The notes under the pieces: generated by a model
Database searches by the model: none
Seen by the model: the letters and a program-made list of their open reading frames with translations, nothing else
Told to the model about the DNA's origin: nothing
DNA from: Deinococcus deserti VCD115
GTDB taxonomy: Bacteria; Deinococcota; Deinococci; Deinococcales; Deinococcaceae
Assembly: GCF_000020685.1 (NCBI RefSeq)
Contig: NC_012526.1
Span: 2,210,001-2,274,000, forward strand
Direction: 5' to 3'
Length of the DNA stretch: 64,000 bases
Made by a program: the position numbers and the translations under genes
In this document: positions 46,724-58,625 of the stretch, piece after piece
Numbering within the stretch: the first letter of the stretch is position 1
How the letters are laid out: the number at the start of each line of letters is the position of its first letter

Positions 46724-47227
46724 TCAGCGGATGTACAGGAACGTTTCCTGAACATCGCGGTCGCTGGCCGCATACGGAGTCAGGTAGGCACTGGTGGCGG
46801 CATTCCACTGGGTGCCGTCATAGGTACCGCGCAGAATCAGGTCCCCCGTGGGACGCGTGCGGGTAAAAATCGCACGGACACGCTGCACGCCACGCGGAGC
46901 GGCGACGTTGTAGGTCACGCCGTCCTGCGGGCGGGGAAACACTGTGGTCCCGGCGTTGACATAAACGTTCTGAGCCAGGGTCGTTGCAAAGCCGTTCTGC
47001 AGGGCCACCAACGTGACATACCCGGCAGTGCGCGTGGTCAGCTGGAACCGCACTGCCTCACCCACGAAGTAGGAACTGCCTTCTCCACGGTCCGGAGCGA
47101 AGCGGGCGATCAGGTTGCTGGTGCTGCCGGTCAGCGACACATTGGGCCGGACCGTTACGGAGCAGGCGCTGAGGCCCAGGGCCAGCGTACCGAGAGCCAG
47201 GGCAGGGCGGACAGAGAGCATGCGCAT
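46724..47227 (-). CDS. Lipoprotein with DUF4384-like domain
   Basis: A 167-residue exported protein. The signal has LALGTLALGLSACS with a lipobox cysteine. The mature part reads YFVGEAVRFQLTTRTAGYVTLVALQNG, close to the DUF4384 pattern found in Deinococcus surface proteins, and is likely a beta-sandwich. Role unknown. TACGCT lies 6 bases before ATG at 47227. The gene is divergent from ftsH. Confidence 0.75.
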   Translation of the reverse strand: MRMLSVRPALALGTLALGLSACSVTVRPNVSLTGSTSNLIARFAPDRGEGSSYFVGEAVRFQLTTRTAGYVTLVALQNGFATTLAQNVYVNAGTTVFPRPQDGVTYNVAAPRGVQRVRAIFTRTRPTGDLILRGTYDGTQWNAATSAYLTPYAASDRDVQETFLYIR

Positions 47228-47233
47228 AAGTTC

Positions 47234-47239
47234 AGCGTA
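47234..47239 (-). promoter_or_regulatory. Leaderless -10 box of the DUF4384-like gene
   Basis: TACGCT on the minus strand, 6 bases before ATG at 47227. Confidence 0.55.
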
Positions 47240-47310
47240 AGCTCCGGATCTGACCGGAATCTGAGGCCTTTGGCTGCATCATCCCACCGTTGCCCACCTG
47301 GCGCAGGGCG

Positions 47311-47316
47311 TAGCAT
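47311..47316 (+). promoter_or_regulatory. -10 box of ftsH
   Basis: TAGCAT ends 5 bases before ATG at 47322. Confidence 0.5.
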
Positions 47317-47321
47317 GGATC

Positions 47322-49178
<1,857 letters not shown>

Positions 49179-49181
49179 CGG

Positions 49182-50435
49182 TCAGGACTTGTCGTCCTCA
49201 GCGTCGCGCGTCAGGCTGGGTTTGACAGGTGCCTGCGTCCGCTCCTGCTCAGTCAGCGGCGTCGGCGTAGTGCTGATCAGACCCGGTGCCGGCGCGGACG
49301 GTGGCGTCTGCACGGACGGCTGCGTTTCGCGGGGCTGATCGTCACGTGTCAGCTTGATTTCAATGGGTCCGCCGGCAAAATTCAAACTGCGCTGCGGGAA
49401 CGGGATTTCGATGCCTGCCTGATCCATAGCAATCTTGATCCGCCGGTTGAACTCCCGGCCCACTGCGTACTGGCTCTTGGGCTGCACCTTGAACAGGGCC
49501 CTTAAGGTCACGCCATCAGGGGTGAGCTGGGTGACACCCTGGATATCGGGCTCTTCCAGGAAATAGCCCTTCCACTCGTCGTCAGTGGCCAGTTCCTGGC
49601 TCACGGCCTTCAGGACCCGCAGGGCGTCGTTGATGTTGGCGTGGTAGGTCACGTCTACTGTCGCGACCACCCTCGACCAGTCCTTGCTGCTCACACTCAC
49701 CGTGGCGATCTGCCCGTTGGGAATGATGTGAACCGTGCCGTCCAGGCCGCGCAGGGCTGTCATCCGCAGGTTCAGTTTCTCCACGCTGCCGCTCAGCAGT
49801 CCGGTGTTTACGGTGATGACGTCGCCCACGCCGTACTGGTCTTCAAGCAGAATAAAAAATCCCGTAAACACGTCCTTGACCAGACTCTGGGCGCCAAAAC
49901 CCACGGCGATGCCCAGCACCGAGACCCCGGCCAGCAGGCTTGTGGCGTTCACGCCGAGGGACTGCAGCCCCGCAATCAGGCCGACAATCACGATCACTAC
50001 CTTGAGGGTGCTGTCCACCACGCCTTTGAGGGTCTGCACGCGGACTGTGCGGCGGTTGAACTCATCGTCACTGCCCTGGACGATGCGTCCGCTGAGCGCA
50101 CCCACCAAGTTCCACGCGATCAGCGCCAGCGCCAGAATCACCAGGGTCTGTCCCGCGCTGTGCCGGAACCACGACTGGATGTCCTGGCCAAGTTCAAACA
50201 GCAGTGGTACGTCCGGCAGATATACGACATTGGTGGCAATGGCCAGCCAGCCGATGATGACCAGCAGCCGCCAGATCCATTGCAGGGCCGTGCGCAGCGA
50301 CCGGTTGATGTGAGGCTCCAGATGGCGCAGCAGAATGCGGCCAAAACGGTACAGGGCGTAGGCAACTGTCAGGGTCAGGGCCAGCCCCACCCAGACCTGA
50401 GGTTTTTGCAGTTGAAAGGTCAGCGTATCAAGCAT
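49182..50435 (-). CDS. MscS-type mechanosensitive ion channel
   Basis: A 417-residue small-conductance mechanosensitive channel. The TM3 signature and following beta domain are clear: GIAVGFGAQSLVKDVFTGFFILLEDQYGVGD is split by the pore helix, then LRGLDGTVHIIPNGQI. Several helices precede it. The C-terminal tail (about 60 residues) is Pro/Thr/Gln-rich and probably disordered. It releases solutes under hypo-osmotic shock. I prefer ATG at 50435 (GGAGG 8 bases upstream); TTG at 50504 would add 23 residues. Confidence 0.9.
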   Translation of the reverse strand: MLDTLTFQLQKPQVWVGLALTLTVAYALYRFGRILLRHLEPHINRSLRTALQWIWRLLVIIGWLAIATNVVYLPDVPLLFELGQDIQSWFRHSAGQTLVILALALIAWNLVGALSGRIVQGSDDEFNRRTVRVQTLKGVVDSTLKVVIVIVGLIAGLQSLGVNATSLLAGVSVLGIAVGFGAQSLVKDVFTGFFILLEDQYGVGDVITVNTGLLSGSVEKLNLRMTALRGLDGTVHIIPNGQIATVSVSSKDWSRVVATVDVTYHANINDALRVLKAVSQELATDDEWKGYFLEEPDIQGVTQLTPDGVTLRALFKVQPKSQYAVGREFNRRIKIAMDQAGIEIPFPQRSLNFAGGPIEIKLTRDDQPRETQPSVQTPPSAPAPGLISTTPTPLTEQERTQAPVKPSLTRDAEDDKS

Positions 50436-50539
50436 CCTCGGTGCCTCCGGGGGAAGGTGCGCAAGTCCGGCGGACTGCGCGAACAGGAACGGGAAAAAAG
50501 CCAAGGCTTCCTGTCAGAAGCCAGCGGCTGGATCAGGTT

Positions 50540-51577
50540 TCAGGAGCGCTCTGCACCGAACGCCGCTTCCAGCCGCGGGATCAGGTTCGATTCATGTGCG
50601 CGGGCGGCGCGCAGCACAGCATTCTTCACGGCGCGCGCGTCAGCGCTGCCGTGACCGATAAAGGTCAGCCCACGCACCCCGATCAGGATGCTCGCCCCAT
50701 AGGTACTGGGGTCCAGGCGTTCGGCCAGACCACGCAGGGAACCGCGCACGAGCAGTGCGCCCAGCTTGCTTTGCAGACTGCTGGTCAGGGCTTCCTTGAC
50801 CCAGCCCAGCAGCACCCGAGCCTCGCCCTCGGCAAGTTTCAGAACCACATTGCCGGTAAAGCCGTCCGTAACCACAATGTCGGTGGTGGCCTTGAAAATA
50901 TCGTTGCCTTCTACATTGCCATAGAAATTCACACCCTGGCCATGCAGCGCACGCAGCAGCGCGTGGGCTTCAAGAACCAGAGCACTGCCCTTGTGGTCTT
51001 CCTCGCCAATACTGAGCAGGCCAACCGTAGGGTCCTCTCGGTCCTCGAGCACTTTCAGGTACACCGTCGCCAGACGGGCCCACTGCGCCAGATACGCAGC
51101 TTTCACGTCGGCATTGGCTCCCACGTCCAGCAGGGTGGTAAAGCCGCCCCGGGCCGGCAGATGGGTCAGGATCGCCGGCCGATCAACCCCCCGGATCCGC
51201 CCCAGGGTCAGCAGCGCGCTGGCCATGGTCGCCCCGCTATGGCCCATGCTGACGGCGGCGGCCGCTTTGCCGTCCTTGACCAGACGGGTGCAGATGTTGA
51301 TGCTGGCTCCGGTCCGCCCGCGTACATCGCTGGCGTGTTCGTCCATCCCAATCACATCAGTGGCGTCTACGACGTCAATAGGCAGGCTGCTGCTGCCAGA
51401 GTGTTTGCCCAGTTCGGCGTGCAGCGCCACCCGGTCGCCGACCAGCAGCACGCTGACTCCAGCGCGGGCCGCCTGCACAGCGCCGTCCACATTGGGCTCC
51501 GCGCCGTGATCACCGCCCATGGCGTCGAGCGCAATCGGCAGCGCCGTTGGCAACGGCGCTCCCGTCCTAGCGGTCAT
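50540..51577 (-). CDS. plsX: Phosphate acyltransferase PlsX
   Basis: A 345-residue enzyme that makes acyl-phosphate from acyl-ACP for phospholipid synthesis. Signature parts: IALDAMGGDHGAEPNVDGAV, SMGHSGATMASALLTLGRI, LLDVGANAD, VGLLSIGEE, YGNVEGNDI and TDGFTGNVVLK. ATG at 51577 overlaps the preceding NYN gene end; a GTG 9 bases earlier is possible. It precedes the MscS gene by about 100 bases. No fabH or acpP follows, unlike the common arrangement. Confidence 0.96.
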   Translation of the reverse strand: MTARTGAPLPTALPIALDAMGGDHGAEPNVDGAVQAARAGVSVLLVGDRVALHAELGKHSGSSSLPIDVVDATDVIGMDEHASDVRGRTGASINICTRLVKDGKAAAAVSMGHSGATMASALLTLGRIRGVDRPAILTHLPARGGFTTLLDVGANADVKAAYLAQWARLATVYLKVLEDREDPTVGLLSIGEEDHKGSALVLEAHALLRALHGQGVNFYGNVEGNDIFKATTDIVVTDGFTGNVVLKLAEGEARVLLGWVKEALTSSLQSKLGALLVRGSLRGLAERLDPSTYGASILIGVRGLTFIGHGSADARAVKNAVLRAARAHESNLIPRLEAAFGAERS

Positions 51578-52160
51578 CCGTGTCACTCAGAGGAGCCGTG
51601 ACGTAGAAAGGCCGGCTGTCCGCCGGGCGGTCGTGACCCCGCTGCTCGCTGGGCAGGCGGTAACCAGGGCGCTCGACATGCACGCGGATGTCCTTGAAAT
51701 CCACGTACTCATCGGCGGCGTTGCGCAGCTCATAGCTGGTCATCTCAGCAATGCTGGCCACCACTACCCGCTTGCCACGGGCCCGCAACACCTCTACCGG
51801 GCGCTCGAAGTCGCCGTCACCAGTAAGCAGTACCGCTGTGTCGTACCGGTCGGCGGTGGTCAGCAGATCGGTCACGATCTCCACGTCCAGGTTGGCGCGG
51901 CGCGAGGTGTCGCCATGCTCGTCGGTACTTTCCCGGAGAGGGCGGGTACGTACGGTGTAGCCCATGTAGGTCAGGGCATCTGTAAAACGCTTCTGCTTGT
52001 CGTCAATCGGCATCGGAACAGCCGTGTAGTAAAAAGCGTTGTACAAGCGGCCCTGCGCAGCGAAGTGCTCCAGAATCTTGCGGTGGTCGAAATTCCAACC
52101 CAACCGCTTGGCTGCCGCGTACACGTTGGCGCCGTCAATAAACAGTGCAATACGTTCCAT
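51567..52160 (-). CDS. NYN-domain protein (LabA/DUF88 type)
   Basis: A 197-residue PIN-like nuclease-fold protein. The acidic site is indicated by ALFIDGANVYAAAK (Asp9), LDVEIVTDLL and LLTGDGDFERPVE, the hallmark Asp set of NYN domains. Many members are ribonucleases or RNA-processing factors. Residues after 170 form a polar tail with RPGYRLPSEQRG. ATG at 52160 is chosen; TTG at 52181 is a weak alternative. Its stop overlaps the plsX start region. Confidence 0.87.
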   Translation of the reverse strand: MERIALFIDGANVYAAAKRLGWNFDHRKILEHFAAQGRLYNAFYYTAVPMPIDDKQKRFTDALTYMGYTVRTRPLRESTDEHGDTSRRANLDVEIVTDLLTTADRYDTAVLLTGDGDFERPVEVLRARGKRVVVASIAEMTSYELRNAADEYVDFKDIRVHVERPGYRLPSEQRGHDRPADSRPFYVTAPLSDTDDR

Positions 52161-52216
52161 CCTGATAGGTCCCCCTGTCAATGTCAGTCTGTGCCTTCCG
52201 GTTTCAGACAGTTGCT

Positions 52217-52591
52217 CTACAGGATACCGGACCCGTCCGGCAGAGGCAGCACCGGCCGCAATGAGGAGTCGTGCAACGCCTCCCAGACTTCCTGGCGCAG
52301 TGCGGCAAGGTCCACGCCCCGGGTGCGGGCTGCGTAGCCTGGCGGCAGCTGTTCCAGGTGTTTCACGGCCTTGTGGTAATTACGGTGGGTCAGGCTGCCA
52401 TGAACCCAGCGTTTGTGCAGCGCAGCGGCAAGCAGAATCACACCCTGCAGGAAGTGGCGCTCGGGGCCTGTCGACTGTAACCAGAGCGGCTCCCAGGCTT
52501 CGTGTGCCTCCCACCAGTGCCCGGCATTGAAGAGCGTCACGCCCGAGGCCCAGAGGTCCTGGCCGCCGCGCGTGGCAGAGTCGGAAGTCAC
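52217..52591 (-). CDS. DUF309-family protein
   Basis: A protein of about 124 residues with the family core FNAGHWWEAHEAWEPLW and FLQGVILLAAALHKRW, which gives a helical bundle with conserved His and Glu. DUF309 members are of unknown function and common in Deinococcus and Firmicutes. The start is GTG at 52591, which lies 7 bases after a TACCCT box; the frame is open far upstream but overlaps the thioredoxin gene. Confidence 0.78.
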   Translation of the reverse strand: MTSDSATRGGQDLWASGVTLFNAGHWWEAHEAWEPLWLQSTGPERHFLQGVILLAAALHKRWVHGSLTHRNYHKAVKHLEQLPPGYAARTRGVDLAALRQEVWEALHDSSLRPVLPLPDGSGIL

Positions 52592-52598
52592 GCTGCTC

Positions 52599-52604
52599 AG
52601 GGTA
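52599..52604 (-). promoter_or_regulatory. Leaderless -10 box of the DUF309 gene
   Basis: TACCCT on the minus strand ends 7 bases before GTG at 52591. Confidence 0.55.
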
Positions 52605-52669
52605 ACCCCCGCACCTTCCAATGAATACGCCGTTAGGTGGGCCCCATGCAGGACGTAAGCACCGCGGCG

Positions 52670-52675
52670 TATATT
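52670..52675 (+). promoter_or_regulatory. Leaderless -10 box of the thioredoxin gene
   Basis: TATATT ends 6 bases before ATG at 52682 and excludes the upstream in-frame start at 52637. Confidence 0.65.
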
Positions 52676-52681
52676 CGTGGC

Positions 52682-53011
52682 ATGAAACCAGTGGAACTTA
52701 CCGACACCAACTTCACCAGTGAAATCGAACAGGGCCTGACCCTGGTAGATTTCTGGGCACCCTGGTGTGGACCCTGCCGCATCATTGCGCCGGTGATTGA
52801 GGAACTGGCCGGGCAGTACGAAGGCCGGGTCAAGATTGGCAAGGTCAACGTGGACGACAACCCCGTGACCCAGGGCCAGTACCGCGTCATGAGCATCCCC
52901 ACCCTGATCCTGTTCAAAGACGGTCAGCCGGTCGAAGGTGTGGTGGGCGCACAACCCAAGCGTGCATTTGAAAGCCTGCTCGACAAGCATCTCGGCGTGG
53001 CAGCCAACTAA
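52682..53011 (+). CDS. trxA: Thioredoxin
   Basis: A 109-residue classical thioredoxin: VDFWAPWCGPCRIIAPV with the redox pair Cys29/Cys32, KVNVDDNP, and the cis-proline in SIPTLILF. It reduces protein disulfides in the cytoplasm. It is a single leaderless gene divergent from the DUF309 gene. No thioredoxin reductase is close by. Confidence 0.96.
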   Translation: MKPVELTDTNFTSEIEQGLTLVDFWAPWCGPCRIIAPVIEELAGQYEGRVKIGKVNVDDNPVTQGQYRVMSIPTLILFKDGQPVEGVVGAQPKRAFESLLDKHLGVAAN

Positions 53012-53077
53012 AGCCAGCGTCCGGCCTAGTCCGGCACCCGCCGCCTCTAGGGGCCGCGGGTGCTTTTGCGCCGTGTC

Positions 53078-53650
53078 TTACAGCCGCACAAAATCCGGGG
53101 GGGTCCAGGCGTGCATGGCTTCCGAAAGCAGCATCTCACCGTCCGGCCAGTCTCCATGCCCGCTCTCGGTATTGATGTGGCCGGCCTCCCCTGCGGTCAT
53201 AAACTCAGCCTCCCAGGCCTGAGCAAAGAACTCTGCACGTTCGAAGCCGGCGTACGGGTCGTTTTCACTGGCAATGACCAGCGCAGGAAACGGCAACGGA
53301 GAAAGCGGCACAGGTGCCATCTGGCACACCGCCGGGTATAGGGCAGGCATGTCGGCCTGCTCGGCGTCGGTGGGTCCGACCAGTAGTGCACCCCGCACCC
53401 GTAGATGACCGCCGTACAGCTCGGCCCAGTGCACGATGGTCAGTACGCCGCAGGAGTGGCCCACCAGAATGAGGTCGCCTGGTGTGGCTTCAATCACCTG
53501 CTGAAGCCGCGCTGACCAACCCTGCGGCGTGGGATTTTCCGGGTCATCGTGGCGAACTCTGGACGCACCGAACTTCTGCTCCCAGAGGGTCTGCCAGTGG
53601 TCGGGGCCGCTGTCACCCAGGCCAGGGACGATTACGAGTTTCGGGGTCAT
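53078..53650 (-). CDS. RBBP9/YdeN-family serine hydrolase
   Basis: A 190-residue alpha/beta hydrolase: LVIVPGLGDSGPDHWQTLWE at the N-terminus, nucleophile in LVGHSCG, acid in ASENDPY and histidine in GHINTESGHGDWP. These match the RBBP9-like family of small serine hydrolases, with no assigned substrate in bacteria. TACCCT lies 6 bases before ATG at 53650, against the longer frame to 53665. It sits just beyond the terminator of the ribosomal operon. Confidence 0.87.
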   Translation of the reverse strand: MTPKLVIVPGLGDSGPDHWQTLWEQKFGASRVRHDDPENPTPQGWSARLQQVIEATPGDLILVGHSCGVLTIVHWAELYGGHLRVRGALLVGPTDAEQADMPALYPAVCQMAPVPLSPLPFPALVIASENDPYAGFERAEFFAQAWEAEFMTAGEAGHINTESGHGDWPDGEMLLSEAMHAWTPPDFVRL

Positions 53651-53656
53651 GGGCTC

Positions 53657-53662
53657 AGGGTA
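53657..53662 (-). promoter_or_regulatory. Leaderless -10 box of the RBBP9-like gene
   Basis: TACCCT on the minus strand, 6 bases before ATG at 53650, placed immediately after the upstream terminator. Confidence 0.55.
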
Positions 53663-53665
53663 CAC

Positions 53666-53691
53666 AAGAAAAACTCCCGCCGGAGCGGGAG
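53666..53691 (-). terminator. Terminator of the ribosomal alpha operon
   Basis: On the minus strand CTCCCGC-TCCG-GCGGGAG is followed by TTTTTC. It ends the infA-rplQ run. Confidence 0.9.
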
Positions 53692-53711
53692 CTTTCTGTA
53701 TTTGTCTGGAT

Positions 53712-54062
<351 letters not shown>

Positions 54063-54214
54063 GGGTGTTCTCCTTGGGGTTCAAGCCCTGGGGCTTGGGG
54101 GCGGTTGCCTTCATTCGCTGTGCGCCTGCCGGATACTGCGCCGTCAGCCGCTCTCTTAAAGACAACCTTGTTCGGTTCCTCGCTTCGCTCCGGTGGCCTG
54201 CGCCACCTGGCTGC

Positions 54215-55216
<1,002 letters not shown>

Positions 55217-55230
55217 TGGGGCCTCCTGAT

Positions 55231-55851
<621 letters not shown>

Positions 55852-55996
55852 GTCTTAACTCTCCTGTGCGGCCAGGGAACCCGAGGCTCCTTCTGGCCGG
55901 GTCTGCGGCCCTCTGGTGCCCGCTTCCTCGCCGGTGGTGCGGCTTTTGCACACAGGTGTGCAGCGGAAACGGGGCAGGTGGGCGCGCGCGTGCGCT
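55852..55996 (-). promoter_or_regulatory. rpsK-rpsD spacer with hairpins
   Basis: Contains TGCACAC/GTGTGCA (55947-55962) and GGCCAG/CTGGCC pairing. In this position a leader bound by S4, or an internal promoter, is possible; no consensus can be claimed. Confidence 0.3.
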
Positions 55997-56392
55997 TTAG
56001 GCGCGGAACTTCTTCTTGGGGCGGCAGCCGTTGTGAGGCACGGGGGTGTCGTCCATGATGGACTTCACTTCGATGCCCGAGGCCTGAATCGCGCGGATGG
56101 CCTGCTCGCGGCCGGAGCCCGAGCCACGCACAATCACGTCAACGATGTTCATGCCGAAGGTCTGCTGCGCCTTTTTCACGGCGTCAGCGGCGGCCAGCTG
56201 AGCAGCGTAGGGGGTACCCTTCTTGCTGCCCTTGTAGCCGATGGTCCCGCCACTGCTCCAGGCGACAGAGTTGCCGTCCAGGTCGGTGATGGTAACGATG
56301 GTGTTGTTGTAGCTCGCATGCACGTACGCGCGGCCGGCGCTGATGTTGCGGCGGGCGCGACGGGGTGCCTTGCCTTTGGTGGGTTTCGCCAT
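55997..56392 (-). CDS. rpsK: Ribosomal protein S11
   Basis: A 131-residue S11, located on the platform of the 30S subunit. Conserved segments: [42 protein letters not shown] and the basic end [21 protein letters not shown] lies 3 bases after the rpsM stop, with AGGAAG upstream. Confidence 0.98.
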   Translation of the reverse strand: MAKPTKGKAPRRARRNISAGRAYVHASYNNTIVTITDLDGNSVAWSSGGTIGYKGSKKGTPYAAQLAAADAVKKAQQTFGMNIVDVIVRGSGSGREQAIRAIQASGIEVKSIMDDTPVPHNGCRPKKKFRA

Positions 56393-56395
56393 GGC

Positions 56396-56776
56396 TTACT
56401 TCCTCGTCGCCTTTTTCTTCCCGGCAACGGTCTTTTTCGGGCCTTTGCGGGTGCGGGCGTTGGTCTTGGTGCGCTGACCACGCACGGGCAGACCGCGGCG
56501 GTGACGCAGGCCGCGGTAGGCGCCGATGTCCATCAGACGCTTGATGTTCTGGCCGACTTCACTGCGCAGATCGCCTTCGACCTTGAAGGTCTTCTCGATG
56601 GCGTCACGCAGGGTGCTCTGTTCCGCTTCGGTCAGGTTCTTGACGCGGGTATCGGCACTGATGCCGGTCTGCGCCAGAACTTCCTTGCTGCGGGTCAGGC
56701 CAATGCCGTAGATGTAGGTGAGCGCAATTTCAATGCGCTTTTCGCGGGGCAGGTCAACACCAGCTACACGTGCCAT
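56396..56776 (-). CDS. rpsM: Ribosomal protein S13
   Basis: A 126-residue S13 of the 30S head: [48 protein letters not shown]. The frame stays open to 56863, but the family start MARVAG at 56776 is clear and lies 2 bases after the rpmJ stop. Confidence 0.98.
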   Translation of the reverse strand: MARVAGVDLPREKRIEIALTYIYGIGLTRSKEVLAQTGISADTRVKNLTEAEQSTLRDAIEKTFKVEGDLRSEVGQNIKRLMDIGAYRGLRHRRGLPVRGQRTKTNARTRKGPKKTVAGKKKATRK

Positions 56777-56778
56777 GC

Positions 56779-56892
<114 letters not shown>

Positions 56893-56999
56893 TGCTTCCT
56901 CCTCGCGCCGCCGCACCAATCATGGTGCTTTTCGAGCAGCGCTCGACCCCCCTCCCACCTTGGCGGGTGGGGAATCTGTTGGGTACCTCTGCCTGGCCG

Positions 57000-57257
<258 letters not shown>

Positions 57258-57437
57258 GCAACCTCCAGGCCTGATACAAGCCAAACGTAAAGGTATCATG
57301 GCTCTGGACCGCAGAGCAAGACACGGCAGACAGTTCGTCCGTAGGGCACCTTCCTTCTTTTTGCGTCCATCTATTGAGGACAAAAACAGGGCCTGCTCTG
57401 GGTTCTAAAAGCTCTGCAGGGCAGAAGCGGGCCTACA

Positions 57438-58625
57438 TCATTGCTCGTGTCCTGCTGACCCCCGAACCACCAGCCCCTGTTCGCCCGCCCAGGCCGCAAC
57501 ATCATCGCCCCGGATGGCTGCGGCCATCAGCGCCGGGAAGTGGTCGGGCGTGCAGGCAAAGGCGGGAATCTGCAGCTGAGCAAAGGCGCGGGCCACCCGG
57601 TGGTCGTAACTGGGTGAGCCGTCATCGGACAGCGCCAGCAGGGCAATCATGTGGACACCGGCGTCCTTGAGGCTCCGGGCCCGGGCGAGCATCTCCCGCT
57701 CGTTCCCGCCTTCATACAAGTCCGAGATCAGCACCAGGATGGTCTGCTCCGGGCGCCGGATCACGCCCTGGCAGTACGCCAGCGCACGGTTGATGTCGGT
57801 CCCGCCGCCCAGCTGAACGCCGTAGAGCAGGTCAACGGGATCTTCCAGGTGCTCGGAGAGATCCACCACTTCGGTATCGAACGCCACGACCCGCGTGGCC
57901 ACCGCCGGCATTGACGACAAGACGGCTCCGAAGACACCGGCATACACGACACTGGAGGCCATGCTGCCCGACTGGTCCAGGCACAGCACGATGTCGCGCA
58001 GGCTGCGCCGCTTGCGCCCCATACCGACCAGACGCTCAGGAATGATCGTCTGCCGGTCCGGCAGGTAGTTCTTGAGGTTGACCCGGATGGTCCGGTCCCA
58101 GTCGATCTCGCTGGGGCGGGGTCTGAAATTGCGCTGGGCGCGGTTCAGACTGCCGCTGACCGCTGCTCGCGTGGGCTCCTCAAGGCGCCGGGTCAGATCG
58201 TCTACCACCCGGCGAACCACTCCACGCGCTGCGTCCTTGGCCGCCGCAGGCATGACCCCCTTGAGGCTGAGCAGCGTGCCTACCAGATGCACGTCCGGCT
58301 CCACGTGCTCAAGCATTTCCGGCTCGAACAGCAGCCGCGTGAGGTCCAGGCGCTCGATGGCGTCGGCCTGCATGACCCTCACCACGCTGGCCGGGAAGAA
58401 CTCCCGCAAATCCGCGAGCCAGCGGGCCACCCTGGGCGCGCTGGAACCCAGACCGGCACGCCGCGAGCCCGTCTCGGCGTCGTACAGCCCGCTGAGGGCG
58501 TCGTCCATCCGCTGGTCCTCGATGGTCAGTGCGACGCCTTCGCCAGCACCACTCAGACCGTCAGCCTCGCCCCCCCCCAGCACCAGACGCCAGCGGCGCC
58601 GGGCTTCATCATTCATAGCCGTCAT
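57438..58625 (-). CDS. VWA-domain protein of the MoxR-associated operon (CoxE-like)
   Basis: A 395-residue protein. The C-terminal VWA domain has an intact MIDAS: Asp217, Ser219 and Ser221 in DQSGSM, Thr in GGTDINRAL and Asp in LISDLYEGG. The N-terminal 200 residues are helical and family-specific (WDRTIRVNLKNYLPD, IIPERLVGMGRKRRSLRD). MoxR/VWA pairs act as metal-insertion or chaperone-like complexes elsewhere. ATG at 58625 overlaps the DUF5682 gene by 4 bases. It is the last gene of the operon; only a weak hairpin follows. Confidence 0.85.
   Translation of the reverse strand: MTAMNDEARRRWRLVLGGGEADGLSGAGEGVALTIEDQRMDDALSGLYDAETGSRRAGLGSSAPRVARWLADLREFFPASVVRVMQADAIERLDLTRLLFEPEMLEHVEPDVHLVGTLLSLKGVMPAAAKDAARGVVRRVVDDLTRRLEEPTRAAVSGSLNRAQRNFRPRPSEIDWDRTIRVNLKNYLPDRQTIIPERLVGMGRKRRSLRDIVLCLDQSGSMASSVVYAGVFGAVLSSMPAVATRVVAFDTEVVDLSEHLEDPVDLLYGVQLGGGTDINRALAYCQGVIRRPEQTILVLISDLYEGGNEREMLARARSLKDAGVHMIALLALSDDGSPSYDHRVARAFAQLQIPAFACTPDHFPALMAAAIRGDDVAAWAGEQGLVVRGSAGHEQ

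Noticed and set aside
56940..56975. Terminator between infA and rpmJ
   Set aside because: A CCCACC/GGGTGGG pairing exists, but there is no T-run, and both genes belong to one conserved operon.
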